64,000 bases of DNA from Tetrahymena thermophila SB210 (Eukaryota; Ciliophora; Oligohymenophorea; Hymenostomatida; Tetrahymenidae), in the NCBI RefSeq assembly GCF_000189635.1, contig NW_002476454.1, positions 620,001 to 684,000 of the forward strand, read 5' to 3'. Numbering within the stretch: position 1 is the first letter of the stretch; every line of letters starts with the position of its first letter. The position numbers and the translations under genes were made by a program. Positions 27,492 through 40,309 of this stretch are shown one piece after another. The notes below the pieces were generated by a model. The model made no database searches and was not told where the DNA came from. It worked only from the letters and a program-made list of their open reading frames with translations.

Positions 27492-30400
27492 TCAATTTGA
27501 TATATTAGAAATTGCATTTTTAAAAGAATTTTAAGTGTTTAACCTTTTAATTATTTATTAATTTCCTTAATTTAACATAAGTTTTGAAATTTCATCTCTA
27601 AAGATAATTGCTTCACTTTTTTGTAAGCCACAGTGTTATATAAGTGTATGCTTGATACCCTTTAACCAGAATTTTATTAGAGTTTCTGTTTCGAAAATGG
27701 GTAGATTAAGGGAAAATTAAATATCTTTAACATTGAAAACTTCGTGTGTATTGTAATAAAATTTAAGAATACATTCAAAATTTTCTGTAGACCTGACTTC
27801 ATATGGCTCAAACCCTTTTAGATTGCGTTTCTAAGATATCTACTAATCTATCCATGAGTTGAAGAATTAAAAGAAAGAAGTAAGATCGCCTAAAGTATTC
27901 AGAGGACTTTTTTAAATTTACCAATTTATCTTTTGTATTTTGTACTAGAATTAATGCTTATAGTCTAGATTTTCATTATATTCTTATTCAACTCTTAGAT
28001 GATTTATTAACAATTCCTAAATTTCTGAGAATTGTGATTTATTTAATTACAATTAATGCTATTTAAAAACACTTATAAATTATTAAGATGTCACGTTTGG
28101 GGAAAAGAAATAATTAATTATAGTGTTTATGATTGTTTCTTTCTCAAAATTTCCTAGCTTTTAAATGAATTATATTTTTACAATAAATTCTTTTAAACTT
28201 TTAATGAATTTTTAGTCATTTCCAAATCTATGTATAGAGAGACTATGAGAGATGTTATCTCTGCATCTTTCTATTTATTCAATTAACTCGTAGCAGAATT
28301 CTTCGTCATAAAAATTTTTGTGACGACTCAATACATTTATGAATGCCTTCTTACTTTCAAATATGTCAACAGCATTATAATATTTAACATCTTTCCAATC
28401 TTGTTCAGAAACTTCTTCACAGCTACTCTTTAGTATTAAGTCAAATGTCTTCAGCTGGGATTGTATTAAATCATCCTTTTGATATCTTTCATAGATAGAG
28501 TTAACGCTATTTTACATTTAGTAGTCAATTACTTCGGTTATAATTCTTTTCTTTTACATTTCGCCACCTAGCTTTTACGAAAGATTAGAGGCTAATACTA
28601 GTTATTTATGCTTATTAAAAGCATTTCTAAAAATATCAATGTATTTTTCGCCTAAATCTAATGGTAAAAAAAATAATTATTAATCAAAGTCAGGTATAAT
28701 AGTAAATATAAATGTATGGTTTTTATATTATTAATTACAAGTAATACAAAAAAAATTTATGGTACTTAAAAGAGCGAATAATTTAAGTAACTCAAACAAA
28801 AAAGAAAATTAAATTTACTGAAAAGTGTAACAAAATAATTTACTTATCTCAGATAGCTTGTTTATGAATAAATATAGAAGTTGTTCTACGATACTGTCAT
28901 TAAGCTTAAACGGGCATATGTAATGATTGTTTCTATCTTACTGAGTTTAGGTACAAATGTACTGAATAAATTAAGAAATAGAAAATATAAACTAATCAAA
29001 ATCAGGAGTACAAAAATAGTAAATATCATTTTTGAGTTATAAAGATATGTCTTATTTTAAAGCTTTCATTAAATCAGATATATAAAAGCTTAGCTCGTGC
29101 AGTATTTTAATATCATCTTCGTTAAATATGGCATCCAAAAAATTTATTTATTCATTTGAGTTAAGCTTTGGATTAATAGTTAGTAATTTGGTGTTTCTTC
29201 TTGCACTACTTTTTGGAGTATTCAAATTGGATGTAAATGCACTCTTTCTAATCGACTCTATAATTTAAATAATTTAAAGTATATGTAAGATTTAAAGGTA
29301 TTTGAAAAGAATTGATAAAAAACACAGCCAGGTGATAAAATAGTGGTAAAAAAATTATTACTATCAATATTGCTTGTCCAGTCTTTTTTTCAAAATTGAT
29401 TTGTAATTTAATTAAAATAAAAGTAATTTGTAATCAAAAAATTTCATAATAAACTATAAAATTAAAATATGTAAGTTAGAAAGCATATTATCCATTCTAT
29501 GTTAGAAAAATTTTGATCATGCGAATTTATAAATTTAATTAAAAATTCTTACATTTATATTATTTTCTCAAATAAGGTGATCTAGGGGAATTAGTGGAAA
29601 AAGAATTATCACTTAGATGACCTTTTATAAGACTCTCAAAATTATTCTGAGAGTCTCCTAGATCCTGATTTTAAATTGTCTTTAATTTCAAAGTCACCTA
29701 CTTTCTTAGCATCATTTTAGGTTCTATTTAAGAAAAAGAAATTGAATTAAAGATCTCTCTTGAAGAAGTTTGAGTAGAAGGAGTAGCGATAAATTTACCA
29801 AGATCAGGAGCATTGTTTCCATTAATTTGCTTATGATCAACTGAATTGTTGTGATTTTTTTGGAGTAGACTGCTTGAATGGCTTTGAAGCATTAAAGGTG
29901 TGTCAACATCATCTTCAATATTTTATTAGCTAAGCCCCTAAAGATTGATGTTCATGTTACTTTTAATGTAACTCCCGAATGTATTCTTCTCAATGCTTTC
30001 AATAGAAGGAGTAACTTCTGATTCATTTACAGTATTTTGAATTATACCGCTCTCTATATTTATTAATGAGGGCGGAGCTTGAATTTGGTTTTTAGATAAA
30101 TTATTCTAGGTTTAATCTGCTTAATTACATTATTCTATATCTTCTTCTTGAGTTAATTCATTTTACTCTTTTTCTTTTTATTATCTTTATTAAGTATGTG
30201 GATTACAGTTAATATTGCTTTAAAGGTTATTTATTAAAGTCAAAGAGGAGTTACATTTAGTGTTAAAAATGCAAGGGGGAAGTTCTGTTTGGGTTTATAT
30301 AAGTACTTTACTTGCGTTTTTCTTTAGGATTTATTTTTTATCTATATTATCACCAATTTTGAACTAGTTAATCTTTTCTTGAATGCGAATCTTTTAGAGA

Positions 30401-31866
30401 TCCTCAATAATTTTAAATCTTTTAAAATTGCGATCTATTTCTGTATCTCTTGGATCAACTTCTATTTAGCTCATTTACAGTTTAACCTACTCTTTGAAGA
30501 GGTGTTACTTATGGTTTGCAGTATTATGATTACTTCCCTCATTTTACTTGATTGGAGATATTTTTTCAAAATTTATTAAACTCTTTGTTTATCTGTTTAA
30601 AAGAGGAGACTGATTCAATGGAGTTTATATGTTTTATGTTATAGGGCTAAACTGCTCCACATCAATATTTTCTTATTTAGTTTAATTTTAATTAAAGGTA
30701 TTTTTCTTAGTATTAATGTAAAGCTGGTCTGACCAGCTTATTTTTTTTTTATTAAAGTATGATTTTTCATCTTAATTAACTTAATTATTGATATCTATAA
30801 TAACTTATTTTTAGCCAGTTTCTCCAAATGAATTATTTTATGATTTTTACAAGTTTTATTGATTAATTTTAACAACAAGATTATTATTATTAATGTTTGA
30901 CATTTATTTTTAAGGGGAGCTTTATTCATTCTATTTTGGTGATTCTAAGTATTAGATAGCTGTTATTGAAGGAGATTTTTTTTCTTTTTTTTCAAAAATT
31001 CTTTTGATTGCTGATGTTTCTACTTCTTTTTTTTTGGGGGTTATAGAAGATTGAAACTGAACTAGACTTTCTATCAAATTAGGCAATGAAGGAGAATTCA
31101 TAAAACCTTCTTTTCTTTTTTAGCTTTGTGATGTGCTTTATCTAATAAATTGAACTTTAGGCGATTATTGCTATTATTAAGAATCAAATCTATCCCCGTA
31201 ATATAAATCATCAGCTTCTTTTTGCTTATTCATTATATGGATATCATTGAATAAATAATTTATTTTTGTTGGTTCACTTAAAACATTCGGTATTGCTATA
31301 TTTTTTTCAAACAAAGCTTATTTATTTTTATTTTGAAAATGATTGAGCGATTTTTCACCTTTCTAAATAATTTTCTCTAATTTTGATTACTAAATGGAAA
31401 TTTAAGGAGCAAATAGGCTTGATTTTTTTAGATTATAGTTTCTAGCACTTTAACTTGAAGGTGATGAAGTGAGAGATTAAGACTTTTACAGCATCTGTTA
31501 TTAAATTTATTTAACTTGAGCATAAGTCTAAAAATCTATGCGCTCTTTTTGTTTTTTAGGACTAATAGGAGCAGAAAATAGTCCTTAATTTATTTAATTT
31601 TATGGACTATTAAGGCTGCTAAGAAGAGGATGTATTTGTGACAATTGTTTATTTTATAATTTCTAAAAGTTTTATTGCGTTTAGTCTATCATAATTGAAT
31701 TAACTGGAGATTCATGATGTAGAGGTAAGATATTTTAATACTGATTCAATGACTTTACAAGAGATCTCTTATCAAAAAAGACTGAGGAAGAAGTAGAAAA
31801 GGCCTTCTAAGTCTTTGTTTAATAAATATGACTTTGGTTATTCTTTATAGTTAGTGTTGAATTCAT
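27492..31866 (-). CDS. Large helical protein, member B of a tandem pair, 1297 aa
   Basis: Three exons: 31866-29553, 29257-28844 and 28657-27492; introns are 295 and 186 bases, both phase 1 as in member A. ATG 31866-31864, TGA 27494-27492. The 770-residue N-terminal part is low complexity (Gln, Asn, Ser, Pro, Lys) with many SP/TP sites (SPSSQS, SPKKQK, SPRSPY) and an IDFQT motif also found in member A. The remaining 525 residues are helical: LSFYISDLMKALKQDISL, RCRDNISHSLSIHRFGNDQK, and ILKFYYNTHEVF ... KFWLKGIKHTL...GLQKSE, which aligns with the end of member A. No catalytic or membrane motifs seen. Same strand, size and exon phases as A argue for tandem duplication followed by strong divergence. 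Confidence 0.85.
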
Positions 31867-33546
31867 GTAAATGGAATTTATAATTTTCCAAAAGATATTT
31901 GTTTGATTGTTTTTTTATATAATTTCAGTATTTTAAATTAATGGTTCTATTTTTAAAGAATTATTATTTTTTTAAGTTTATGTGTTTATAATTTTTATGA
32001 CAGATACTTTTTTAAGTATAACAAATAATCAATTTCAATTTTATATTGTAATTATATTGCTTTTCCTAAAAATCAATTATACAGAGTAAACAAATTAAAT
32101 AGTTGATTTCAAGTTATTGGATATTTAGATATCTATTTCTTGCATTTATAATTTTTGGAATTACATTTACATTATTACGTAATTAAACTTTTTTTCTCCC
32201 TAAATTGCTTACGTAAAATACTTAAGCCTTATTAACTGAGCGCAGCATTATTTACTTCTGATTTAAACTCATAAATACCATAGAAGATCTTTTATTAAAA
32301 ATAAAATAAATAATAAAAATCTAATTATTGTTGCAATTTTAAATATGTCCAGTTTATTTTAAATATCATCAAAGAAATTTTTTTTGCTGGCTATAAAATT
32401 AATAAATTATTTCAAACATACTCAAAATTCGTCCATTAAAATTTTACAATTCAGTATTGATCAACAAATAAACAAGTATTAAATTTCATTTTGTATATTT
32501 TTACTAATGATTTTTAAATTATAAATATTCAAATAAAAACCAAATTTTTTGTATTTAAAATAATATCAAACTAGTGTTATTGGTGGAGAAAAAACTAAAA
32601 TTATTATTTTACATTATTTCTATTAGATTGCATATAATATATACACTTTAATAGAAAAACTTTTTACATAATGGCCACAAATTGATTGTATAATAATTAA
32701 TAATTCTTAAAAATCACCAATACTTTTGCTTAATTACCCAAACATAACTTATCAAATTATTTCTAATATTTACATTTAATTAATTATATTCATTTCAAAT
32801 TTATCTTTATAGCCACTCAATAACAGAATAAGCAAACAAGTTTCTCTTCTATATAGACTTAGTTCTTGAAAACTATCTAATAATCTAAAGTTTTTCATTC
32901 AAATTATTATTTAAAAATATTTTTGTTTATTTTAATATAAAAAACAAATTAAAAATTATTGAAAACCAAATTAACCAAAATATGTTATCATATTAAAACA
33001 ACATTTTATTTTGGGAAAATTGAATTTATATTTGACTAAATTTAATTAGATGTTTTTAGAATCAAATCATACATATGTTTAATACATTTTTTATAGCAAA
33101 ATAATTTTAGAATTAGAGAAAAGAGATGCTTATTTCCTTAAAATATTTAAATTAAATTTTTTTTAAATATAAAACTTTTTTCGAGTATTAAATTTTATTA
33201 TTTTTGTTATTTATTTGAGTATCAACGATCGATTTTTTCTTTGATTAAGTACAAAGGTCATTTAAAGAATTAATATCATAAGCATATAAACTATTTGATA
33301 AATTACAAAAATTTATAAATGTATATATTCATAATTTTGAAAATTGCTTTTTTAAATCAAAAATGGAATAAATGAGAATTAGCAATAAAATAATAAAAAA
33401 CATTTACTTTCTTTTTATTCAATTATATATTAATTAGTTTTATAATTTATTTTATTTACTTAATAAAATTATTTTTAATTTGAAAAGATTATTTAAAAAA
33501 ATAAAAGATGTAAACAATTTCATTAGTTTTTTATATCTGTAATTTT
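31867..33546. other. Long intergenic region
   Basis: About 1.7 kb, the longest gene-free stretch here, between the start of member B and the stop of the PUB-UBX gene. Very AT-rich throughout. I see no coding frame, repeat array or RNA gene. Confidence 0.55.
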
Positions 33547-35146
33547 TCATAAATATTATTTGAATTCTGTTTTTAAATAGAATTTCTTTTAGAATTCTGG
33601 ATCATTGTCAATTGCAAAGTAAAAAACAGCTCCTGGTAAGCATCCCATTTCATCAAGAGTCTTTTGATGGAATCTTTTATCAAATACTTGACGAGGAGGA
33701 GATTAAAATAAGTAGAATGGTACTTCTGGATTTTCTAAATTCTTTAAAAAATGATTTTTAAAATAATTAAAATAAATAAATAGTGATTACTAAGGCAACA
33801 AAATCAATGACATGCTTGATAGTTTCCATAGGACTAAAGTTTCCTTCTAGAATAACATTTTAAGGAAATTTAATTCTTATTAATGATTTTGTGTAAACAG
33901 GATCTTTTAGCAATTTTTCATATTCTTGCTTACTTTTCGATGAGAATTGCTGCTTGTCTAAATTCTAATTAATTTAAAATATTATTACATGTTAAGTATA
34001 TTTCCATAAAAATTTATTTACTTAAATCATTTTTTTTAATTAATCAGAAAATTCTCTGAGTAATTAATTCTCTTCAACTTCTTCATTTTACATTTCCATT
34101 TATCTGGATTCTTTTTTAATGGTATTAGTAAGATAACAAATTGACTTACATATTAAGAAATTAAATATTTACAATTTTGATTTTGAATAAACACTCTAGT
34201 TTTTCTATCAGAAACTGGCTATGACATTACTTACTTTATTTATTTATTATAAAACAACAAGTTTAATTTATTTCAATTATTTTAATTCACTATTTTACTA
34301 ATCTTTTAGCCTTTAGCTTCTAAAGTTCTTCATAGTAATTTACAAATCCTTCTTTTTATGCTAAATTTCTAGCACAAAGTACTTCATTGCCAGAAGTATA
34401 AGTTTAATAAGGATTGAAATTCGAAGGAGTTGCTTCTATTAAAGCATTATCAATATTGATAATTGATAAATTCAAAGTTTCTATATCTAAATCTTAATCT
34501 GCTAAGAATATACCTTCTTCATCAAGCTTAAAATTGTTTAAATACATGAATTCTAATGCCTCTTTATTAGGCAAAAAGTTTATTTAAAAGTGTTGGTTGG
34601 ATTGCTTGATTCTTCTGAATTTTTATTCTTTAGGATTTGCAGCTATATTTGAGATGATTTTCTTAACAAAATTTAATAAGTCAATATAACGCTGTGTAGT
34701 TGATATACTTTTTTACAAATCTTGAAGCTTTTGAACAATTAATTCTTGTTTTGATGGTTCAGAAACCATTTCAGATTATTAAGTAACGACTTAGTTACTT
34801 TGCTAAGTTTATTGTTATTGGACATTAGATTAGACAGATTACTGCCCTTATTGAGGTTTACCCTATAATGTTTCTTATATTTTTTAAATTATCAAATCAC
34901 TTATACGCTTAGGGAATTTCCATTTTTCATAGTCTTCTGTTTTAAGATCTTTAATTGATTCTATGGTATCATAAAAATTATCCTCTAATCTAATTTAAAT
35001 AAATATATTTTTTCTTTTTCAGTGCATTCATTTAAAAGAATATTAATTAAACTAAAAATGTACATGTTAATAAATGGCTAAACGATTTTTTCATCTTTTC
35101 CTATTTCCTTCGCAATATTTTTAAGAAGGAGAGACACTTCTGACAT
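33547..35146 (-). CDS. PUB and UBX domain p97 cofactor (UBXN6-like), 425 aa
   Basis: Six exons: 35146-35064, 34989-34299, 34218-34173, 34110-34022, 33964-33791 and 33741-33547; frames close at every junction. Cofactor of the AAA ATPase p97/Cdc48, which it binds through both PUB and UBX domains. Residues 1-60 form a small helical module (EKIVQPFINILEDNFYDTIE, then EKWKFPKRI). A Gln-rich linker follows. The PUB domain is about residues 125-190 (KFRRIKQSNQHFQINFLPNK, EALEFMYLNNFKLDEEGIFL). After DRKTRVFIQN comes a helical linker, then the UBX domain: LIRIKFPQNVILEGNFSPME, HVIDFV, ENPEVPFYLFQSPPRQVF and LPGAVFYFAI. PUB plus C-terminal UBX matches animal UBXN6 and plant PUX proteins; which orthologue is unclear. 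The canonical UBX loop FPR is replaced by QSPPR. Confidence 0.88.
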
Positions 35147-35610
35147 TTTTAATTCCTTTTTTATTTTTACAAGAATAAATTGTATCTTTTTTATAAGTAA
35201 TTTTATAAAGTCTTAATTAAAGTTTTGTCAGAATAATTTATAATTTGTTTCTAATTATAAATCAGAATATCTTCTAATATACCTACTCACTCAAATCAAA
35301 TCAGAATATGATCTGATCTTTAAAAAATAATGAAATTAGTTTATTTTCTGATAAAAATACAAAATCTATTACATATTTTTGATTAAATTATTTTTAACAA
35401 ACCTGAAATAATTTTATTATAAAAACAAAAAAATATTTGATTTTGTTTGGAAAAGTAAGTGTACATACAGGTCGACTTTGTTTTTTACTTCAATAAATAT
35501 TTTTATAAAATTAATTATCAGAATTTTTGATATAAACTTTTAATTTTTTCATAAAAAAAATATGTCAATATAGCCAGTTGAGTCGTAAATAAATTTTTAA
35601 AAGGAAATAG
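35147..35610. other. Intergenic between divergent genes
   Basis: About 460 AT-rich bases, promoter region of the PUB-UBX gene and perhaps of the small gene that follows. No other gene seen. Confidence 0.5.
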
Positions 35611-36174
35611 ATGACTAGCTTCATGATGATTGTATATAGTTATTTTTAGCAATGTTCTACATCAATTTAAATAATTTTTGGTCATTATAGTTAGAAAGAA
35701 CAAAATAAAACTAGATGTTTGGGTCTCGCTTAAAGTTATTAAAATTAGAGATTTGAATAAATATGAAACAATTGAAGTTTAGCCAACATAGACAATATAA
35801 GAAATCAGAGGAATTATATAAAGAATGATTTTAAAAGCGCTCAAAAATCCTACAGAAGATTAGAAATAAATTGTATAAATTATTAAAATTTTTCATTAAG
35901 CTTTAAGATGAGAGCAAAATTACATAAATTTCATTTTATTGAAAAGATTCAAGATTCTTACATTCTTTTAAGAGATAGATTTATTCCTTCTCCTTTCGAG
36001 AAGATTGGCGATTTGTATTGTGTAATCAATCAATTTACTGAAAAATATTTCTTCAATTCAATAATATTTAAAATTTTTAGATTTTTGGAGACAAAGAGAA
36101 AAAATCTATTTTATTATCTGTAGACTCCTTTGACGCTTAAGGATGATTAGCAAAAAGATAAATTAATTGATTGA
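35611..36174 (+). CDS. Possible small gene with a ubiquitin-like start
   Basis: Coding-like segments joined as exon 35611-35638, exon 35691-35872 and exon 35908-36174, ending at TGA 36172-36174 (158 aa). The second intron would be only 35 bases. If it is not spliced the frame stops at 35909-35911 and the product is 82 aa. The first 70 residues read MTSFMMIVYIRKNKIKLD, then KVIKIRDLNKYETIEVQPTQ and TIQEIRGIIQ, which has the strand-turn-strand then helix spacing of a ubiquitin-like fold (compare TIENVKAKIQ of ubiquitin). The rest (FHFIEKIQDSYILLRDRFIP) is unrecognised. No C-terminal Gly-Gly. Weakly supported. Confidence 0.4.
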
Positions 36175-36314
36175 TTTATATAAAGGTTATTACAATAGTA
36201 TTATATGTAAAATAAAGATGTTATGGAGTATATATCAATTTACAAATTTAATAATAAATAATTATTGATTTTTGAAATTATTTAAAAGAGTTAGTCGTTT
36301 GCCATATTATTTTA

Positions 36315-37280
36315 TCACTTTTTATCTTTCTTTATTTTCTTTCCACTCTTTTTAGGAGATTTTGATTGAGATCTACTTCTGCTTCTCGAAGAGTTTTATT
36401 CCCTCTTTTCAGACTTATTTTTCTTACTTTTTTTGCTTGATTTTTATCTTTCATCATCACTCAAACTATCTGATTTTATCGAATTTTCAGAGGATGCAGA
36501 TCTGCTTCTACTACTTGAGCGTGAGGATTCTGAATCAGAATCAGAAGAGGATTTACTTCTTTTCTTTTTTTTTCTAGATTTTTGTAATCATTAATTTTTT
36601 TGCTAAAATAATTTTTATAGTTAATCAAAATATTTTACTTTTTATCTTTTTTGCTTTTCTTTGATTTTTTTTTCTATTCTTTCTTCATTCTTTTCTTTTC
36701 TTCCTTAGCCCTTTTCCACTATTCTTTTTGCTATCTAAGCTTTTCAAGCATTTCTTTTTATTATTCTTCAGCACTTTCTTACTACTTTTCTTCCTTTATT
36801 AATTAATTATTGTTTATTATAAAATATTTTCTTTGAATAATCCTATTTTACTTTATATTTATCGATTTAAAAGCCTTTTGAAAGCAAGTTCATGCATTAA
36901 TAGGTGAGGTGGCCGACTAATTTTTAATGAAATTATGATTAATCTTACTATTATATCAAAATTTAATAGATTTAATTACTATGTCCACATTTTTTGCAAG
37001 CCCCTGGCTTAACTGTTACTTGATGAGATATAGCCAGATCCAAAATACTCTTCGCCTTTTCATCTGCATGCTAATAAAGTAAACTTGATGTATTCTAAAC
37101 TTTTTTATTATCAGGATCATCAGGTTGATTTGCAATTTTATTCCATATGGAGTGTGAAACACCAGCACCTGAAGTACCTATCTTGATAAAATAATTTTAT
37201 AAGTAAATTTATAGATAATATTTATATAACTAGTTTCTTTGAAATTCAATAATAATATTACTTAATCTCTCTTTTCCCAT
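36315..37280 (-). CDS. Zinc-knuckle RS protein (CXIP4/SREK1IP1-like), 231 aa
   Basis: Five exons: 37280-37262, 37177-36980, 36916-36852, 36793-36639 and 36573-36315. After a tiny first exon (MGKERL) the protein reads TSGAGVSHSIWNKIANQP, the conserved N-terminal block of plant CXIP4. It continues into one CCHC zinc knuckle, CKKCGHIGHLTYQC, with correct C-X2-C-X4-H-X4-C spacing, followed by MNLLSK. A Lys/Glu/Gln-rich helix (EQWKRAKEEKKRMKKEQ) leads to a basic tract and a C-terminal Ser/Arg/Asp-rich region (SSSDSDSESSRSSSRSRSAS). Family members are nuclear and associate with splicing regulators. The knuckle is split by the first long intron, which supports the splice model. Function in pre-mRNA processing is inferred from the family. 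Confidence 0.9.
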
Positions 37281-37594
37281 ACTTAAAGCTTTACTTCTAT
37301 ATATTTATATATACTTTTTTTGTTAAACTTAATAAATAGTTTGAAAAGTTGTTTAGAAAAAAATTATTTAATGAATATCTAAGCTTAATTAAATTTTTTT
37401 CAATATTAGACATAATAAATTATATTATTCATTCATTAATAAATGTTATTAATTAAAAACAAACAGGACAGGTCAATAGATTTATTTTTACTGATATACA
37501 TTATTATTAATATTATTATTTTTGTAGTATGCATGTTTAAAATTTAGATTAATTGTTTTTTAGTAACGAATTAACTTTATTTTTCAAATTGATA
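37281..37594. other. Short intergenic region
   Basis: About 310 AT-rich bases between the start of the zinc-knuckle gene and the stop of ATG16, both minus strand. Nothing recognisable. Confidence 0.5.
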
Positions 37595-39439
37595 TCAATT
37601 CCATATAAGTAGGTTTCCTCTGCTATCACCAGAATACAAATTACCAGAAACATTATGATAGTCCACTGCAACAATAACACCTTAGTGATTCTAATTTTTA
37701 AGAACTGATTTTTTAGTACCATCTTTGAAATTAAACATGATAATAGAGCTGTCTGAACTTCCTGCAATAATATACTTATCATCAGGTCCAAAGCAACATT
37801 TGTTAAACTCATGATTATTAAAGTACTATTGATTTTCAAATGTTTTGACAACCTAATTTTTACGTAAATCAACTACTTTTAAGGTAAACCCTTCAGCACT
37901 TGAAGCTAAGATATAATTCTGACAATTAGAAATTTTAACACATGTAACTCCGTTTTCAAATACACCCTATACATTATACACTGGCTTTGTGTTATTAGAG
38001 TCACGAATAGAATATAAACGTATTGAACCATCATTATGACCAGAAACAATATGAGGCTCGCTTTAAAAGTAATCAATAGCTCTCATAATTGATCCACACA
38101 AAATACTTTTAATTTAAGAAACTTTATTTACATCCCAAATCTTCAAACTTCTGTCTGTAGAACCACTTACTACTTTTTCTTTTTCTGAAGTAAATGAAAC
38201 AACATTAACTCTTTCATTATGTCCTTAGAATGTAGATTTAAGCTTGCTTGTAGAGTAATTAAAAAGTTACATTGTTTTATCGGTGAGACCTGCTAGTATA
38301 AGCTCTGAAAAAGGAGCAAAATTCAAATGAAGAAATAATATATCATCTCTTGGAGACTGTAACTATCCTTACTGATTCATACTAAGTGGATCATATAGCT
38401 TAATAAAATTATCTCCACCACACGATGCAATTAATGATCCATTTAAAGACTAACCAATGCAATATATCTCGTTTTTATGCTATTTTAATAGAACTTTAGT
38501 AGGTTTCGAAGGAACTTCACTCTATTAAAGATTAATCTTTGATTCATCAATAGTTGGTGCTAATGTAGGCATTTTTATACCACTCTTCTAAATTTCCGTT
38601 TAAAAATTTAATTTACGTTTAATGAGGTATTCTTCATCCTCTGATAGCTTACTCATCTTGTAATTAAGTTCTTCCTACAAAGTATTTAATTAATTCATTT
38701 TTTCTGCAAACTATGTTTTTTCAAGTAAATATCTTTCTAATAATTGATTTCTATCTGCTTCAACTATAGTAATTTATTCTATTTTTTTTTCTAATTAATC
38801 TTTTATAGTTTGTATAGCTTCTACATGCTTAATTTCTATTTCATTAAGCTTTTTTATTTCTGCTGCCTGCTTAGCAATCAAATCATCTTTTTCATAAATA
38901 TTTTGCTTTTGCTTAGAATTTTGCTCTACTAAAATATCTAATTAGTTTTTTAACTCCTCAAGATCGTGGGATTTAACTTTTAGATCAGCAGATAGACATT
39001 CATTTTGCTCTCTTAGCTAATTGCCTTACTATTCTAATTATTTTACTTTTTATTTTAACTAGAAAATAGTATTCTATGATCCTGGATTTTATTATTAATA
39101 CTGCTAAGGAGGTGTGCTATCTTTTTTTTAATAGTTTTAACTTAATGACTTTGATCTTTCCTATAATTGGTTTTGGGTATCATACATGTCTTAACTCATT
39201 GAAGGACTTTTGTTAAAATAGTTTTCATTTGAATCAAGTTCTAATCTGTAATCATCTCTCTATATAATTTCATTGGCTCCAAACTAAAAAAATTTTTTAG
39301 ATTAATTGTTAAAGTAAGTCATGCCTTATTCATACAAAGTGATGACTTCATCTATTTCTTTAACTTTACCACTAAAGCTTCTTAATTAATTGAGAATTTG
39401 ATTTTAGTTAAAAACTTTTTTTTTGATAGTTGTAGACAT
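37595..39439 (-). CDS. ATG16: Autophagy protein ATG16 (WD40 type), 614 aa
   Basis: Single exon, ATG 39439-39437, TGA 37597-37595. ATG16 joins ATG12-ATG5 to form the E3-like complex that lipidates ATG8 on the phagophore. Residues about 10-45 (NQLRSFSGKVKEIDEVITLY) resemble the ATG5-binding helix. A Gln/Asn-rich linker follows, then a long coiled coil about 130-290 for dimerisation. From about residue 320 there are seven WD-type repeats: KNEIYCIGQSLNGSLIASCG, GHNERVNVVSF...VSGSTDRSLKIWDV, HIVSGHNDGSIRLY, YILASSAEGFTLKVVDL, FGPDDKYIIAGSSDSSI and SGNLYSGDSRGNLLIWN at the end. The order and the KVVDLR and NHEFNKCCFGPDDKY segments match the animal ATG16L1 propeller, so this is the WD40-bearing form, unlike the short yeast protein. 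Confidence 0.93.
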
Positions 39440-40309
39440 CTATTCTTACTTTTAATAATTTGTTCTTTCAATCAATCAATAAAACTTTTTATTCTGATAA
39501 TAATTGCGAGTTTTTTGTATGATGCTTTTAAAAATAGCTTTTTTTTAATCTTTAATGTATCACATCTCATAAAATGTTGAGGATATTATAGAAACAAAGT
39601 AAGTAAAATAAAAAATCTTTCCATGTTAAATAGAATATTATTTAGCATAAAACAATATTTTTTAAAAATGAAAACTCAATATAAAAAAATAAAAATATAA
39701 TCAGAATTAATTAATTAAATTATTAATTAATTTTGCATTAATTTCACTTAAAAAAATTCCTAATATTTTTTTATAAAGTATTTAATTAAAATTTAATTTC
39801 AACTAATAATATATTTTATGTATTATTATATAAATTTTAATTAGAATTATTTATGTTTAATCAAAAAGTGAAAACAAAAATTAGCAAGCAAAATATTTTT
39901 TGAAAAGGTGTTGACGGCAATTCAAAAATTTATGGATGTGTCTAAAATTTATATATGATGCTAGATATCTAAAATTCAATATTTGACTTTAATTCTTTGT
40001 CTTCTTTTGGCATATTAGGATTTATATGAACCGAAATGCCTGATCAGGGTGACACACAAAAATTACTGAATCATAGTGCTATGATAAAATTATATGGAAG
40101 TAATTAAAATAATTTAAATAAAATGAATAATAATTTGTGAGTTTATTAATAATTTTGTTAATTTATATATTAAACTCTAAATAAATTTATATAAAATACA
40201 AAAAAAACACTAAAATTTTTAAATAAATAATCTATTTTTTCTTTTTTTATGAATGAAAAGAAATTAATTTAATAAATGAATATGAATTATAATGGTTTAG
40301 ATCATTTAC
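39440..40309. other. Intergenic; one tiny ORF of doubtful value
   Basis: About 870 bases between ATG16 and the next minus-strand gene. Mostly AT-rich. A minus-strand frame at 40013-39861 could encode 50 residues beginning MPKEDKELKSNIEF, and the bases around 40020-40080 are less AT-rich than their surroundings. It may be a short gene, an exon or a relic; support is too thin for a separate call. Confidence 0.45.

Noticed and set aside
33547-35146. ASPSCR1/TUG as the identity of the UBX gene
   Set aside because: The UBX domain alone is compatible, but the PUB domain in the middle fits UBXN6/PUX proteins and not ASPSCR1.
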